Positions 1-9,925 of a stretch of 49,984 nt of DNA are shown here, in pieces. The position numbers were made by a program, and so were the translations under genes. Position 1 is the stretch's first letter, and the number at the start of each line of letters is the position of its first letter. The stretch comes from Basidiobolus meristosporus CBS 931.73. Lineage: Eukaryota > Basidiobolomycota > Basidiobolomycetes > Basidiobolales > Basidiobolaceae. Location: positions 1 to 49,984 of the forward strand of contig MCFE01000647.1 in the NCBI GenBank assembly GCA_002104905.1. Direction: 5' to 3'. The notes under the pieces were generated by a model. That model was not told where the DNA came from, did not search any database, and saw only the letters and a list, made by a program, of their open reading frames with translations.

Positions 1-471
1 TGCGGGCTTTGTGACTGCTTCAACAACATTATCTATATATATCCATATAAATATCCATGCCTGGTTATTGAAGTTTCTTATTACCAGATTGTAAATTTAT
101 TTGGGATTTCCTCATATGCTATTCCCATAGGTGTTGAGAACATGGACTTCAAATGCCTCTAAAATCTTCTACAAGCAAACTTGGTCAATGAGATATACAC
201 TTACTAGCCATAACCTCCTGGTCTCTCCAATTTAGTTGGTATTGATGTTGCCAAGATATCATGGGGATGATGGCATATTTACATACACTTCTTTGTTGGA
301 GGTGATGATAGGAGCTGAGTGCTGATTTGGAGTACATAGACAAGAGTTTACTGAGCCGTAAATGGCCTATAACTCAGATTGGGGTTTTGTGACGGTGTGT
401 AAACTGAATATTCTTAAAAACATCTCCGAGAGCTTATTTTAGCATGAGAAAATGAATCTCCATTAAATTGC
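1..471. other. gene-free, probably decayed retroelement interior
   Basis: No intact gene is visible. On the minus strand this stretch follows a copia-type gag fragment directly, and all three frames soon hit stops, so it is probably the decayed continuation of that element. I see no recognisable integrase or protease motif. Confidence 0.35.
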
Positions 472-861
472 TCAAAATCTTTTATAAATATTGCAAACTA
501 ATGGTGTGGAAATTTGCATATCATCCCTCTGAAAAGTATCCAGTTTGCATTTCACATGGTAGTATGTTGATAATTTATGTTGAAAGAGTTCCAAAGATGT
601 TGGCAATTTGTCTTTGACATTAAGGCAAATGCAGTTAAAGGCACTTTGTTCTTTCTTCTGATACTTTAAGGATTCCTCTCCCATATTTCTAGGAGGGCAT
701 TCTTCTCCCATGACAATATCCCAAGGGCCTCTTTCTTGTAGCAGCATCCTCATCTTCACCTTCCACACTTGCTAGTTAGAACCATCCAACTTTTCAGCAG
801 AGGGGAAAATTCCAGTAATAGCAGTAGTAGACATTGCAGAGAGTGACAGCTTGGGGCTCAT
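472..861 (-). pseudogene. copia-type gag fragment, broken
   Basis: N-terminal part of a Ty1/copia Gag polyprotein. The ATG at 861-859 lies inside the primer-binding site next to the LTR, and the frame runs through the typical early-Gag text (KMRMLLQERGPWDIVMGEE, then a KYQKKEQSAF stretch), which resembles the gag N-terminal and UBN2-like region of copia elements. An in-frame TAG at 774-772 interrupts it after about 29 codons. The frame stops again near 472 and I cannot follow it beyond. It is a dead copy, since both stops fall inside conserved Gag. The LTR at 866-1161 lies immediately upstream in the same orientation, so LTR, primer site and gag form one truncated element. Confidence 0.75.
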
Positions 862-865
862 AACC
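853..865 (-). other. retroelement primer-binding site (half-tRNA iMet type)
   Basis: Directly internal to the decayed LTR, the minus strand reads GGTTATGAGCCCC. The plus strand GGGCTCATAACC equals the anticodon stem-loop of eukaryotic initiator tRNA-Met (CAU anticodon). Drosophila copia and yeast Ty5 are known to prime from the 5' half of that tRNA cut in the anticodon loop. The gag ATG sits inside this site. Confidence 0.75.
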
Positions 866-1161
866 TATTGTAAGAGTCTTGGAGATATTGGAAATGATTG
901 AGAGAGCAAGTAGATTATATAGGTTTTCCTCAATGATTTGTTGAATGTAAAAGTAGTATTTATTCTTTTACATGGTCTTAGAGAAATAAACACATATTAT
1001 ATGTCTAGGAAGGTCCCAAGAGCATGTGTTCAAGGCTTGGGGCTGTTTGGGCAACTTATCAAAATCTCATGTTCTGGGTACCTGATACTTTGGTGAAAAT
1101 ATTCTAAGTAAATCCCAACAAGGAATTTGGTCAAAACTCATATTTAGGTGTAATTACAACA
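866..1161 (-). repeat. decayed copia LTR (5' LTR of the gag fragment)
   Basis: Same sequence family as the LTRs at 1463-1794 and 48213-48545. Shared blocks include taagagtcttggagatattg, aatgtaaaagtagtatttat and the gaaggtcccaag and ggggctgtttgg segments. It is clearly more diverged, with an internal insertion near 1075-1100 and a deletion before its end. The terminus reads TATTGTAA where the others have TGTTGTAA. No matching target duplication is visible at its edges, consistent with an old copy. Confidence 0.8.
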
Positions 1162-1462
1162 GTTTCAACAGCTTGCTGCTATATCTCTGGTATTCTGTTG
1201 GTATTTTTTAGTCTAACATATCAAATGTATATATCTTGAAAGTCAGTGAGCTGGCAGGTAGCATATTTGGTATGAAGATCACTCAATCACAACACATTCT
1301 AAGACATATGTCTTCAAGAAGGCTGGAGCTCCAGCTTTTGAAAGTTATAACTGTAAGTAGACTTGGATTTTTGCTGCTATTCAGCTGGCATTCAGCTTGC
1401 CTTTAATGAATTTTTTTCACAAGTGTTGTTATGTGTCAGTGGGCCTGTAGTCTATTTGGGAT
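1162..1462. other. gene-free spacer between two LTRs
   Basis: No coding signal. It holds two copies of an 11-bp unit (CTGGTATTCTG-like, 1187-1208) that recurs five times at 4368-4422, and a perfect 14-bp palindrome GCTGGAGCTCCAGC at 1322-1335. Confidence 0.4.
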
Positions 1463-1794
1463 TGTTGTAAGAGTCTTCGAGATATTGGAAGTGATTGGGA
1501 GGACAAGTAGATTATGTGGTTTTCACTTAATGATTTAATGAATGTAAAAGTAGTATTTATACTTTTACATGGTCTTGACATTACAAACACGTAGAATAGG
1601 TTAAGGAAGGTCCCAAGCACATGTGTGCAAAGTTTGGGGCTGTTTGGACAACTTATCTAATTTTCATGTTCTGGGTAAATATTTCAAGTAAATCCCGAGA
1701 AGGAATTTGGTCAGTATCCTCTAGGATTTGAAGGTAATGATCTAAGTGACTAAGTTAGGTGAATATTTAGGTGGAATTCCGAATTTTTACAACA
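1463..1794 (-). mobile_element. solo LTR of a Ty1/copia element
   Basis: A 332-bp LTR bounded by TGTTGTAA and TTACAACA inverted termini. It is flanked on both sides by the 5-bp direct repeat GGGAT (1458-1462 and 1795-1799), a textbook integrase target-site duplication. It aligns end to end with the LTR at 48213-48545, with roughly 18 differences by eye. No internal region is present, so it arose by LTR-LTR recombination after insertion. Orientation is assigned from the coding strand of the related element. Confidence 0.93.
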
Positions 1795-2256
1795 GGGATT
1801 ACATCAGGATTTTGCGATGTAATCTGAGTCCCTTGGAAACATTCATACACCAGCTAGTTTCCTTATTAATGGATCTTGTGATACAAATAAAAGTGCTACT
1901 GAACTCATAGTGCTTCAATGCATATTCAAAGTTGGGTATAGCTCATACATCCATTGTTTGGACCTTAGCTTGATGGCAGTATTTTCGAAAGTCCTCACAC
2001 CCCATCTAACCTGTGTCTCAGCCATAGTACTAGAGCAGAGTGTTTAAAATAAATATTCATTACTTGGGTTAGAGTTGGTACAGTGTGGTCAACGTGCACA
2101 ATCAACCAAACAAAAGAGACTTGTCAAGGTGGAAGTAGAATTTACAACGTTTTCAACTATAAGTTACAGGATAACACCAAAAGTGGTAAAGATAGTGGAC
2201 AAAAATATACTATAGATAGGAGATTCCAGGTTAATAGAGTATTAAACAAAAAGGTA
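1795..2256. other. gene-free
   Basis: AT-rich sequence downstream of the stomatin-like gene, presumably including its 3' untranslated region. I recognise nothing else. Confidence 0.4.
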
Positions 2257-3132
2257 TTAATTGGATTCGCCTTGGCTATGCTCAAGCGGCATGAAGATGA
2301 TCTTGGTGCCTGAATTCTTGCTCATCGTGCTCAATGTCTCAAGATAACGGATCTGCATTGCAGCAGGAGTATTGAGGATCTCGGCTGCTTCGCGCATCAA
2401 CTTGGCCGAGTCTACTTCGGCTTGAGCAGAAATCACTTTGGACTCTCCAATCCTCTTTTGGGTCGCAGCACTCGACAAAGACTCCTGTAGTTCCTTAGAG
2501 AACTCAAGGTCTTTGATCAGTATTGACTCGACGGTAATTCCCCACTCTCTAGCAGGAATATCAATCATCTCACGAATATCGTCGGCAATTGTTTCTCGAT
2601 TCTCGATACAGTCCTGGAGCACACGAGTGCCAAGAACTCCTCGCAAGGTGGTCTGGGTGCGTTCAATGAGAGCCTGTCGAACGTTGATTACACCGAACAA
2701 CGCCTGGTATGGATCGATTACATGGTAATAGACAACAGAATCAATTTTGATGTTGACATTATCCTTGGTCATGATACGGATGTTTTCAATCAAGGCAAGT
2801 TGAACTTTGATGTCCACGTGATGAAGTTTCTCGGTGAAGACATTTACCGTGGTCAACCCCGGGTCGACACATTTGTAAACACGCCCGAATTGCGACACTA
2901 AGCCTACGTATCCTTGATCCACCTCTTTGTTAGGATTGGGACAGCAGAAGCAGCCAGGAATTGAGCCAAGAGCTCCGAAAAGATTCCCTAGAGCTTGTAA
3001 TGCTACTCCATAGAAACCGGAGACGGGCTCCGCGGGGATTTCTCTAGCAAAGGATTTGGACATCACATGATTGGATGGTTGAGCAGTTAAGACTCCACGC
3101 ACCTCAGAATCTGTAGGTTGCTTGTTAGTCAT
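2257..3132 (-). CDS. stomatin-like SPFH/Band 7 membrane protein
   Basis: A 291-residue, intronless protein of the stomatin/podocin (SPFH, Band 7, PHB) family, which forms ring-shaped scaffolds on the inner face of membranes and modulates channels and lipid microdomains. The N-terminal 40 residues are polar. A short hydrophobic hairpin segment (about 41-60) ends in the cysteine group C61/C63/C64, likely palmitoylated by family analogy. The SPFH core follows from about 70 (VDQGYVGLVSQFGRVYKCVD) through the conserved DPYQALFGV, RTQTTLRGVLG and REWGITVESI motifs. The helical region after it contains the usual AEVDSAKLMREAAEIL text. Length and motif order are normal for the family, and the ATG at 3132 is the first in frame. 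Which membrane it occupies is not visible. Confidence 0.92.
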   Translation of the reverse strand: MTNKQPTDSEVRGVLTAQPSNHVMSKSFAREIPAEPVSGFYGVALQALGNLFGALGSIPGCFCCPNPNKEVDQGYVGLVSQFGRVYKCVDPGLTTVNVFTEKLHHVDIKVQLALIENIRIMTKDNVNIKIDSVVYYHVIDPYQALFGVINVRQALIERTQTTLRGVLGTRVLQDCIENRETIADDIREMIDIPAREWGITVESILIKDLEFSKELQESLSSAATQKRIGESKVISAQAEVDSAKLMREAAEILNTPAAMQIRYLETLSTMSKNSGTKIIFMPLEHSQGESN

Positions 3133-3458
3133 TTAAGTGGTTTGGTTGTATTGGCAAGGATTAGGAGGGCCTCATCTGTCTTTTTATTGTGATGACGGGC
3201 ATGGGGGATTTCTTCTACGCACGGGTGAAACATGAGCCCAATCACATGTGTATAAATGGAAGGTCTGTCTGTGCTACACCCATCCATTGAGGTAAGTGTC
3301 CAGTTACTCCAAATATTTTGCCAACAGGAATTGACTCACATAAAGAAGTTTAGCGCTTGGCATGTCGGCATGCATTCATTCAGAATAGAACCCCTAGCAG
3401 CCTGGGGGAGCATGGCACTTTAACGAATCCCATTTTGTGACCAGTACTCGATAAAATA

Positions 3459-3990
3459 TTACCTTCGATTGACTTTATTTAGAAACGCTTGGGATGTAAA
3501 CATACAAGCAGACATCTGGGATGCTCTTTGATGGGACTGACCTTCCCAGTCACCCATGGTATTAGGAAACCTGCAGTAAGATCCATCAGGAAAGACAAAC
3601 GAAGAAATCTGCGAAAGACTTATATAAATGTCGTTAACATCCTTTTTGCTTTCTTCTTCATAATACTCTAATTGGTGGCCGGTCATGGTGACAGAAATCA
3701 TATTTTGGATGGCTTGGTTACCATGATAAACTTGGCGAGGTTTTTGGGTAACAGTAGTATTGTAAGATATGATGCCAGAAAGAAGAGAGTTGGGAATATC
3801 TTTGGTTTGGAAATTTAGTCGCATATGTTTGGGACAGGAATAATTTGTTGAACGGTATCTGTCATAGGTGTACCAGTAGCAAGAATAATTTTGGTATTTT
3901 TTGTAAGATCCGTAATTTTAATCGAACAGGATCGACCTGTCTTGGTATTTTTCAAGTGGATTTTGACGAGTGATCACCCGGGCTTTTTCC
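3459..3990 (-). pseudogene. unknown decayed gene, two overlapping frames
   Basis: A 121-residue open frame (3824-3459) is preceded on the same strand by a second open stretch in another frame (about 3970-3830) with protein-like content (GRSCSIKITDLTKN, IILATGTPMTDTV). No splice pair joins them in phase that I can find, so a frameshifted pseudogene is the simplest reading. An intron with weak sites is the alternative. I recognise no family. Base composition is AT-rich like its surroundings. Confidence 0.25.
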
Positions 3991-4367
3991 TAAAGTGAAT
4001 GGTGTGAACTGGCAATACAGTTAGCACTATCACACAATCTACCATTCTGCCTGTTCTACCTCAATGAGCCTCAAGGTGACGTCCAAACTAATTCCCTCAT
4101 ACGATCCTCGGTGGTTTTCTCCACGGGTAGTGACTAGCAAGCAATAGTGAAGAATCCTGGTTTGCATAGAACATAGCCCAAAAATTTAGCTGTTGATTGG
4201 CTGCATCATTTATACTGCCTGTCATCTAATCTATTCATCAAGTGGCACTCCAAGAAATGGTTTATAAGTAAAAAATCAACATTTTTACAATGAAGATGGC
4301 CAAATATGGAGTTTATAGATGTTATCCCTATGAAAAATCTCAAACTTGGAATTCATCTGATTCTTAG

Positions 4368-4422
4368 CTGGTATTCTGCTGGTATTCTAATGGTATTTTG
4401 CTGGTATTCAGCTGGTGTTTTT
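4368..4422 (+). repeat. 11-bp degenerate tandem repeat, five units
   Basis: Five consecutive 11-bp units close to CTGGTATTCTG (4368, 4379, 4390, 4401, 4412), differing mainly at positions 1 and 8-11. Two more units of the same type occur at 1187-1208, next to the copia LTRs. Confidence 0.7.
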
Positions 4423-4662
4423 GGTTTAAAATCTCAGATGCAATTTTTGATGGAAGTAATGGGCAGCTAATTACCAAATATGGCATGGATGCTAGTTGGC
4501 CTAGTCTCCTCCTGGAGAATTTGTTTGCTCGCATGCACATCAGCTAACAACAGAGATAGTGAGAGTTGTCAATTTTGAGAAACTTGGAATTCAGCTGATA
4601 TTATGATGATATTTTGCTGGCCTTTTCTTAATTTTTTTTCTTAGGGTTATATGAATAGAACC

Positions 4663-4690
4663 CACACATACACACACATATATATATATA
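4663..4690 (+). repeat. CA/TA dinucleotide microsatellite
   Basis: A run of CACA followed by alternating TATA (CACACATACACACACATA then TATATATATA). Confidence 0.85.
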
Positions 4691-5468
4691 GGTACTAGTC
4701 ATATACACAATTTCAAGCCAGACCCCCAAGTTGCATGGGACAGGAGGATGAGAAGAAAGAGATACGAATGCAACAGAAATACGAAGCCCAGATTTTGTCA
4801 TTACAACTATTTTTTCACAGCTGAGGATCAGCTTTCGCTCCAGTCGGGTAATAATTGTGGTGCGTGAATAGACGGCCTTCGAGATACCGCTGTAGTATGG
4901 TTCATTGTTGGAACATCTCATCACGACAGCTTAGACCTATGCCCACTTCCCGCCAATGTGTATTCCAGTATTTCTGAGGCACCGTTGTCCTCATAAGCAT
5001 ATAGGATCTAATTGAAGGTATATCTTCACCTGCTTCCTAGTGCCACTTTTAGTTGCTTTGACATCCAACCTTTCAATCCATGACGCAATAGGTTTCCCCG
5101 CTACTTCGCCCTGGAGTACTTCAACTCGATTTCCTTAATGAATCACAAATGCTTCTAGCGTCAGCACTGTTTGGCAGCTACCTTCCCCACTGCAGCCATA
5201 GCATGAGCTAACCAATGGATCACTTCGTGGAGCAACTCCTCAGGCATATTACATTCAGCATTTTCGTCAAAGCCAAAACTTCCATCTGCCCAACAACAAT
5301 CGTTTATACATCCGGTTGAACGGGAATTATTAAATAGATTTATCAATAGCAACCTAGCAGGGAATGCCTAACAAAAAGGATACTACAAAATGATTACAAA
5401 GTTCGATGTTATGGTCATGGCTGTAGAGTGCGTATACAGCCATCGTCATATATTAATCTGAGGGTTGG

Positions 5469-8060
5469 TTAGGCCTCAATGTTGGATATCACTGTTAGCG
5501 CACCGAATCCACGCAACGATATGACGGTCCAATCGGGCATACTATCTCGGAAGCTGTCGAGGGTAGGGAGATGTTTCTTGTAGTCGTCGAAGTAACAGTA
5601 TATGGAGATAGGATATTTCTCCATCCTGGCGGTTTTGACGCTGAGCGTGGTGTTCTTTTCGAACTCCCGCTTGAAGACAAAGATCCTTCTGCCATCGATG
5701 CTGCCTTTGATCGGGTTCCCATCAACCGAGTATTCCTCGGCCGGACTGTAGGGAACCAGGAAGCTGCATGTTCTTGTCTCCGGCGCGTAGATTGATAGCT
5801 GGATTTCTCGCCCGCCTCCTACCAAGGCGGTGCTGGTTATCTGGGATGTTATAGGCTGTATCTCTTGGCGGGCAAAGGCTGGTTTCGCGGTCGAATTCCA
5901 AACGCACTCGTGTACTCCGGCATCCCGGAAGCACCTTGTGTCGGCATTAGGATCCAGGGATTTTAGAAGCTTGGGCAGATCGCAGACGGATCGAAACACA
6001 GTCCAGTCATTACCAGTCGCTTGCTCATGGTACACATTGTGGAACACGCGAATTGGCGCTTGGGCATTATATGGGAACAGAACACCAGTCAAGATTACCA
6101 TGAGCACCACCCAGAGCGTCAGTAAGCCTACCAAGCAGGGGAACGAGTCGCCTTTCTGGAACCAGGGGATGATGCAGATTAAACATGTAACGAATGCAAC
6201 AGAGAACAGCACATAAACCATGAAGGGTGGCGTGCCGTCCGCCACGGTCTGGGATGTCGCATCGGATAGGATATTAACGACGTCGATGACCACGAAGAGT
6301 GGAGGCAGGCAGCTAATTGTCATTCGGATTGGCCAAACCCATTTTGGGATGGAGGTGGTCTGGCTCCAGACGCACCACCGGAACTCAATTCCCTCTAGAA
6401 CCAAGGCACCAACAAAGTGAGCCAGGGTGAACCATAGTATGTAATAGAAAATCCCCAGCTTGGAAGCCCCCGTAACGACAGCAATCAGGGTGGCGAACCA
6501 CCAGATTTGCATCATCCCGTGATAGGCCAAGCGGTCCCGGTTGATGTTGGACTTGAACACAAACGTGCTCCCGGAAAATCGGTTTTCGAGCCATCTGGAA
6601 GCCCATTGCGCCATTGCATACGCCCAGACAGTAGTGGAGCAGAAGGCGATTATCACCAGGGTGGGTCGGCCATAGACAACATTCCCGTTCACCTTGGATA
6701 GGTAGAAAGCGAACAGAACGCTGAACAGTATCGCGAAGATGATGGTCAACACTGTGGTAAGTAGCGACCTCAGCAGAGGGAGCACGAACTCCCGCACCTT
6801 GATCCCTTGCGGCTTTTCTCCCGAGTGTCGTCTCATCAGGAAATACCCCAGCGCGTAGAAGAGCGGGATGATGACCAGCAGGGCAATGTTAATCCCGATA
6901 TACCACTTGAAACTGTAGATGGCGGTGGTTTTGCCCAGCAGGTCGTAATGGATGGCGTAGCGAATGGGGAAATTGGTGCCCTGATACAGGTAATCCGACT
7001 TGGCCAATGCTCTGGTGGTTGCGAGGGTCACCCCTCCCATCTGCTGGACTGATTTGGGCGAGGTAGAATTGATGCTGTCTAGTAGCGTATGGTAGTGAGA
7101 TCTGCGTTGATAGAACGCAATATCCAAGCCGGGCAAGCTGTGCTGGTATGCATACACCTCGAAGTCCGTGCTTGACTTGATCAAGCCCAACTTGAAGACG
7201 TCATTGGCGATGACCGACGTGTGTGGGTAAGGGGCGTGGGAATAGAAACGATTCAACGGCTCATCGGACGAGCGAAATACCATGGACCTCCCGCCTGCAC
7301 CTGCGCCCTCCAAATTGATGAATGCCCGAACATCCTTGGACCAGGGGTGGTTCATGAAACCCTCACTCCCAAGCAGGCCTATCTCCTCGCAGTTGTTGAT
7401 GTTGAGGATCACTGTGTCTGCGATGGGGTTTTCAATGATACTACGAGCAATCTCTAGCGCAACCACCACGCCAACCCCATCATCCGTAGCCCCATAACTA
7501 AAGGGGACGCTGTCATAATGAGCGGAAATCAGCAAGGCCTCCGGACGATTCTTGGTTCCCACAACGCGCAGGAGTAGATTGGTGGATTCAAGATAGCGCC
7601 AGCCAGAATATGGTCCCCCACCCAAGCTAAATCCGGTATAGGTGGAGTTGTCATTGGTGACCAGGTCCACCGTTCGATTTAGAGCCTTTCCCCTGGCGGA
7701 GAGCTCGTTCATGACCCCAACTATGTATTCCTGGGTTTTCAGGTTGGCCTCTGAGTTGAAAGGGTGCGGGGCAGATGCAATGGTTTGGAGGTGTCCCCAT
7801 GCCTTGTCTGCGGAAAACGCATCGTTCTCGGTTGCAGGTAGGGGGTCGGGCAGCTGCTTCCGCACTGGTAAAACGATGGCAAAGGCGATGGCGTATACAA
7901 CAATCAGTAGCGAATACACAATGAGCGAATTCTTGGTGGGGAGGAAGCGCGACATCCCCTTTTTTTTCTCATCGTACTCCATCTCAGCCGACAACTTCAT
8001 CTTGTGCTGCACAGGCGAGGACGCAATGTATGCTGATGCAACGACAGGGCCATAGCCCAT
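5469..8060 (-). CDS. PFF1: vacuolar membrane M28 metallopeptidase (Pff1-like)
   Basis: Multi-pass vacuolar membrane protease of family M28, as in yeast Pff1/YBR074W. About 863 residues from the ATG at 8060. The frame stays open upstream to about 8114 but without another ATG. Order: cytosolic tail, first membrane helix (about 46-66), luminal peptidase domain, then about eight hydrophobic segments and a luminal C-terminal domain. The two-zinc centre is complete: H181 (SAHYDS), D193 (GATDDGVG), catalytic E225 and ligand E226 (NNCEEIGLLGSEG), E251 (NLEGAGAGG) and H324 (SHYHTLLDS). The gene has no intron and is visibly richer in G+C, especially at third positions, than its neighbours. Yeast Pff1 is somewhat longer. 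The start could also be one of the internal ATGs, since the first 40 residues are not conserved. Confidence 0.93.
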   Translation of the reverse strand: MGYGPVVASAYIASSPVQHKMKLSAEMEYDEKKKGMSRFLPTKNSLIVYSLLIVVYAIAFAIVLPVRKQLPDPLPATENDAFSADKAWGHLQTIASAPHPFNSEANLKTQEYIVGVMNELSARGKALNRTVDLVTNDNSTYTGFSLGGGPYSGWRYLESTNLLLRVVGTKNRPEALLISAHYDSVPFSYGATDDGVGVVVALEIARSIIENPIADTVILNINNCEEIGLLGSEGFMNHPWSKDVRAFINLEGAGAGGRSMVFRSSDEPLNRFYSHAPYPHTSVIANDVFKLGLIKSSTDFEVYAYQHSLPGLDIAFYQRRSHYHTLLDSINSTSPKSVQQMGGVTLATTRALAKSDYLYQGTNFPIRYAIHYDLLGKTTAIYSFKWYIGINIALLVIIPLFYALGYFLMRRHSGEKPQGIKVREFVLPLLRSLLTTVLTIIFAILFSVLFAFYLSKVNGNVVYGRPTLVIIAFCSTTVWAYAMAQWASRWLENRFSGSTFVFKSNINRDRLAYHGMMQIWWFATLIAVVTGASKLGIFYYILWFTLAHFVGALVLEGIEFRWCVWSQTTSIPKWVWPIRMTISCLPPLFVVIDVVNILSDATSQTVADGTPPFMVYVLFSVAFVTCLICIIPWFQKGDSFPCLVGLLTLWVVLMVILTGVLFPYNAQAPIRVFHNVYHEQATGNDWTVFRSVCDLPKLLKSLDPNADTRCFRDAGVHECVWNSTAKPAFARQEIQPITSQITSTALVGGGREIQLSIYAPETRTCSFLVPYSPAEEYSVDGNPIKGSIDGRRIFVFKREFEKNTTLSVKTARMEKYPISIYCYFDDYKKHLPTLDSFRDSMPDWTVISLRGFGALTVISNIEA

Positions 8061-9925
8061 TTTATAGTAGTCGTCCAAGATTTCAGTCGTCTCTGTTGTA
8101 CTACGTAACTGCAATTCCCATCCTGCAGTTACACCAGAGACAACGTATCCGGATGATACTAGTGGCGGGTAGATGAATGCAAATCCACCGCCCCTATCAT
8201 GGACCTGAAATTGGCATTTAATGTGGATAGAAATAGACTGCTCGGTCGAAGAATGCGCTAACTGGTTATGTATGATACAACCAACTGGAAGTATGACAAC
8301 TACTCCTGTTAAATTTCCGCCATCAATGGAAGCCCAGCCATTTGCACATAGTCACCCTAAAGTGTCAGAACACACCACAGCAAAATCCAGTAGAGAACAC
8401 GAACACCCATTGATATGAAGCCATACCGGAATGGTGTTTCACCTGTAGCACATGACCCTCTTTTGGGTCGATACGATCATTTCGGGTTTAGATAAGCTGA
8501 AACACCCCGGCTGTTCTGGTTACCAATAGAGTGGGCAGTGCTCTTTCCCGCGCTCTACCCTGCAGTAATCACAAGCTTTTGCAACGCACAACAGGCCTCA
8601 GCAAGCTGGGTAACAGCAAGAGATGCAAGCAATGCTACACGGGGAAGCACTACTGGTTGCGTGTATAGATGTGGTAAGGCTATCTGCTTTTTTCTGAGGC
8701 GTAATGTTGATTCGAGCGCCAGTGTGCTTGATCGCAATAACCATGGATTTCCATTATTATCCACAGACACCAACCGCTGAACCGCTCCGCATTGCGGCCT
8801 TCAGACCAACAACATCTAGGGAAATCGAGTTTATGTGAATCGAGCTTTCCGCGTCTGTGATTGGTGTTGGTATGCTCGAGTGAGTGAACATGATCAGGAA
8901 GCCGTCGTTGAATGGTGGGGAGATTAAGCCAGTGTCTGGACCCGAACCTCAGGGTGGGCAGCGGCGATATTCCATGTGCACCTCAAACAAAATTTGATCA
9001 AGGAACACCACACAGAGTCGGTGGGTAGTCGTAGGCGGCACGTCATTGGGTCCATCGGCTTGATTCTTTGTTGTGACCCTATAGCCATAACGAGAGCGCC
9101 ATGCTGTTTTCGTTGAGGTGGTCGGTAGCGGGAGCGACCTCATTCGCGTTTCTCTCCGGCTTGCAAGGAGCTTCAAGCCTGGATCTTCAGATCACAGATT
9201 GCGAATCAATCTATCTCGTCGGTTCCTCACAAAACCTTGGTTATTGTAACATGCCTCCCATTGGCCAGTAGCCAGCAATCCACCCAACCTTCTGATTTGC
9301 AAGACACTTGTGCCACGCTAACACTGAATCACCGAGCCTATTTAACCTTAATAATCTCCGTAGCTATAGCTCATGTAGCATCGACCCATTGCTGGTGCGC
9401 TTCCGTGTAATGTCATCCGTAACCTCGCATTTGGGTTGTGTTGGTGGCGATGTGCCGAACTGTCCTTTTTGGACTTGACTCCGGTCCAATTGCTACGTTT
9501 CGCCTCCTTGAAATGAGGTCGCAGAGGATCAACAGTATGTTCCAGAATTTAATCTTGGGAAACAGTACATGTACGACATTGCCAGACATGGTTGTTCCTT
9601 GAACCAAAACTCAAAATTTACGTGCAATGAATGGAGAAAATAAATACATGAATAGGCGAGAAAAATCATGAACATAGCAAGCAAAACTATTTTGGGACAC
9701 TTAAGGGCAGAGAGATGAAGTCCCAGCAAGCCACAATCCCCTCGAGTGGGATGTCCGGGTGAGGGAAATGCGCCGGCTGCGACTGACAAGGGTTTGACGG
9801 TCTATGACTAATGAAGTGGGAATTTGCTGAGGTAGTTGAATATCCGGTATGTATACTGTTGTGGTAACGATGGATTTGCGAGGTGCTCGGAATGTCTTCA
9901 AATTGGGCCTAATTGCGATCATAGA
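8061..9925. other. gene-free, upstream of the M28 protease gene
   Basis: 1.9 kb holding the protease promoter and the 3' end of the SNT1-like gene. Only short open frames without family features occur. I see no tRNA and no clear repeat. Confidence 0.4.

Larger units (their letters stand above)
3133..5468. other. intergenic, repeats and decayed sequence
   Basis: 2.3 kb between the stomatin-like and M28 protease genes. It contains one probable broken ORF (3459-3990), an 11-bp tandem repeat (4368-4422) and a CA/TA microsatellite (4663-4690). The motif AAACTTGGAATTCA recurs near 4340 and 4580, suggesting a decayed dispersed repeat. No convincing gene is present. Confidence 0.4.

Noticed and set aside
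1429-1620. 63-codon minus frame over the solo LTR, with a similar frame at 48059-48340
   Set aside because: Both lie inside the LTR and are similar only because the LTR is repeated. They are not genes.
4628-4924. 98-codon minus frame
   Set aside because: Its end is encoded by a CA/TA microsatellite and it has no protein features.
5161-5352. 63-codon minus frame containing HEVIH, which matches the HExxH zinc-protease motif
   Set aside because: The motif is short and common by chance. No flanking protease domain and no extension of the frame could be found.
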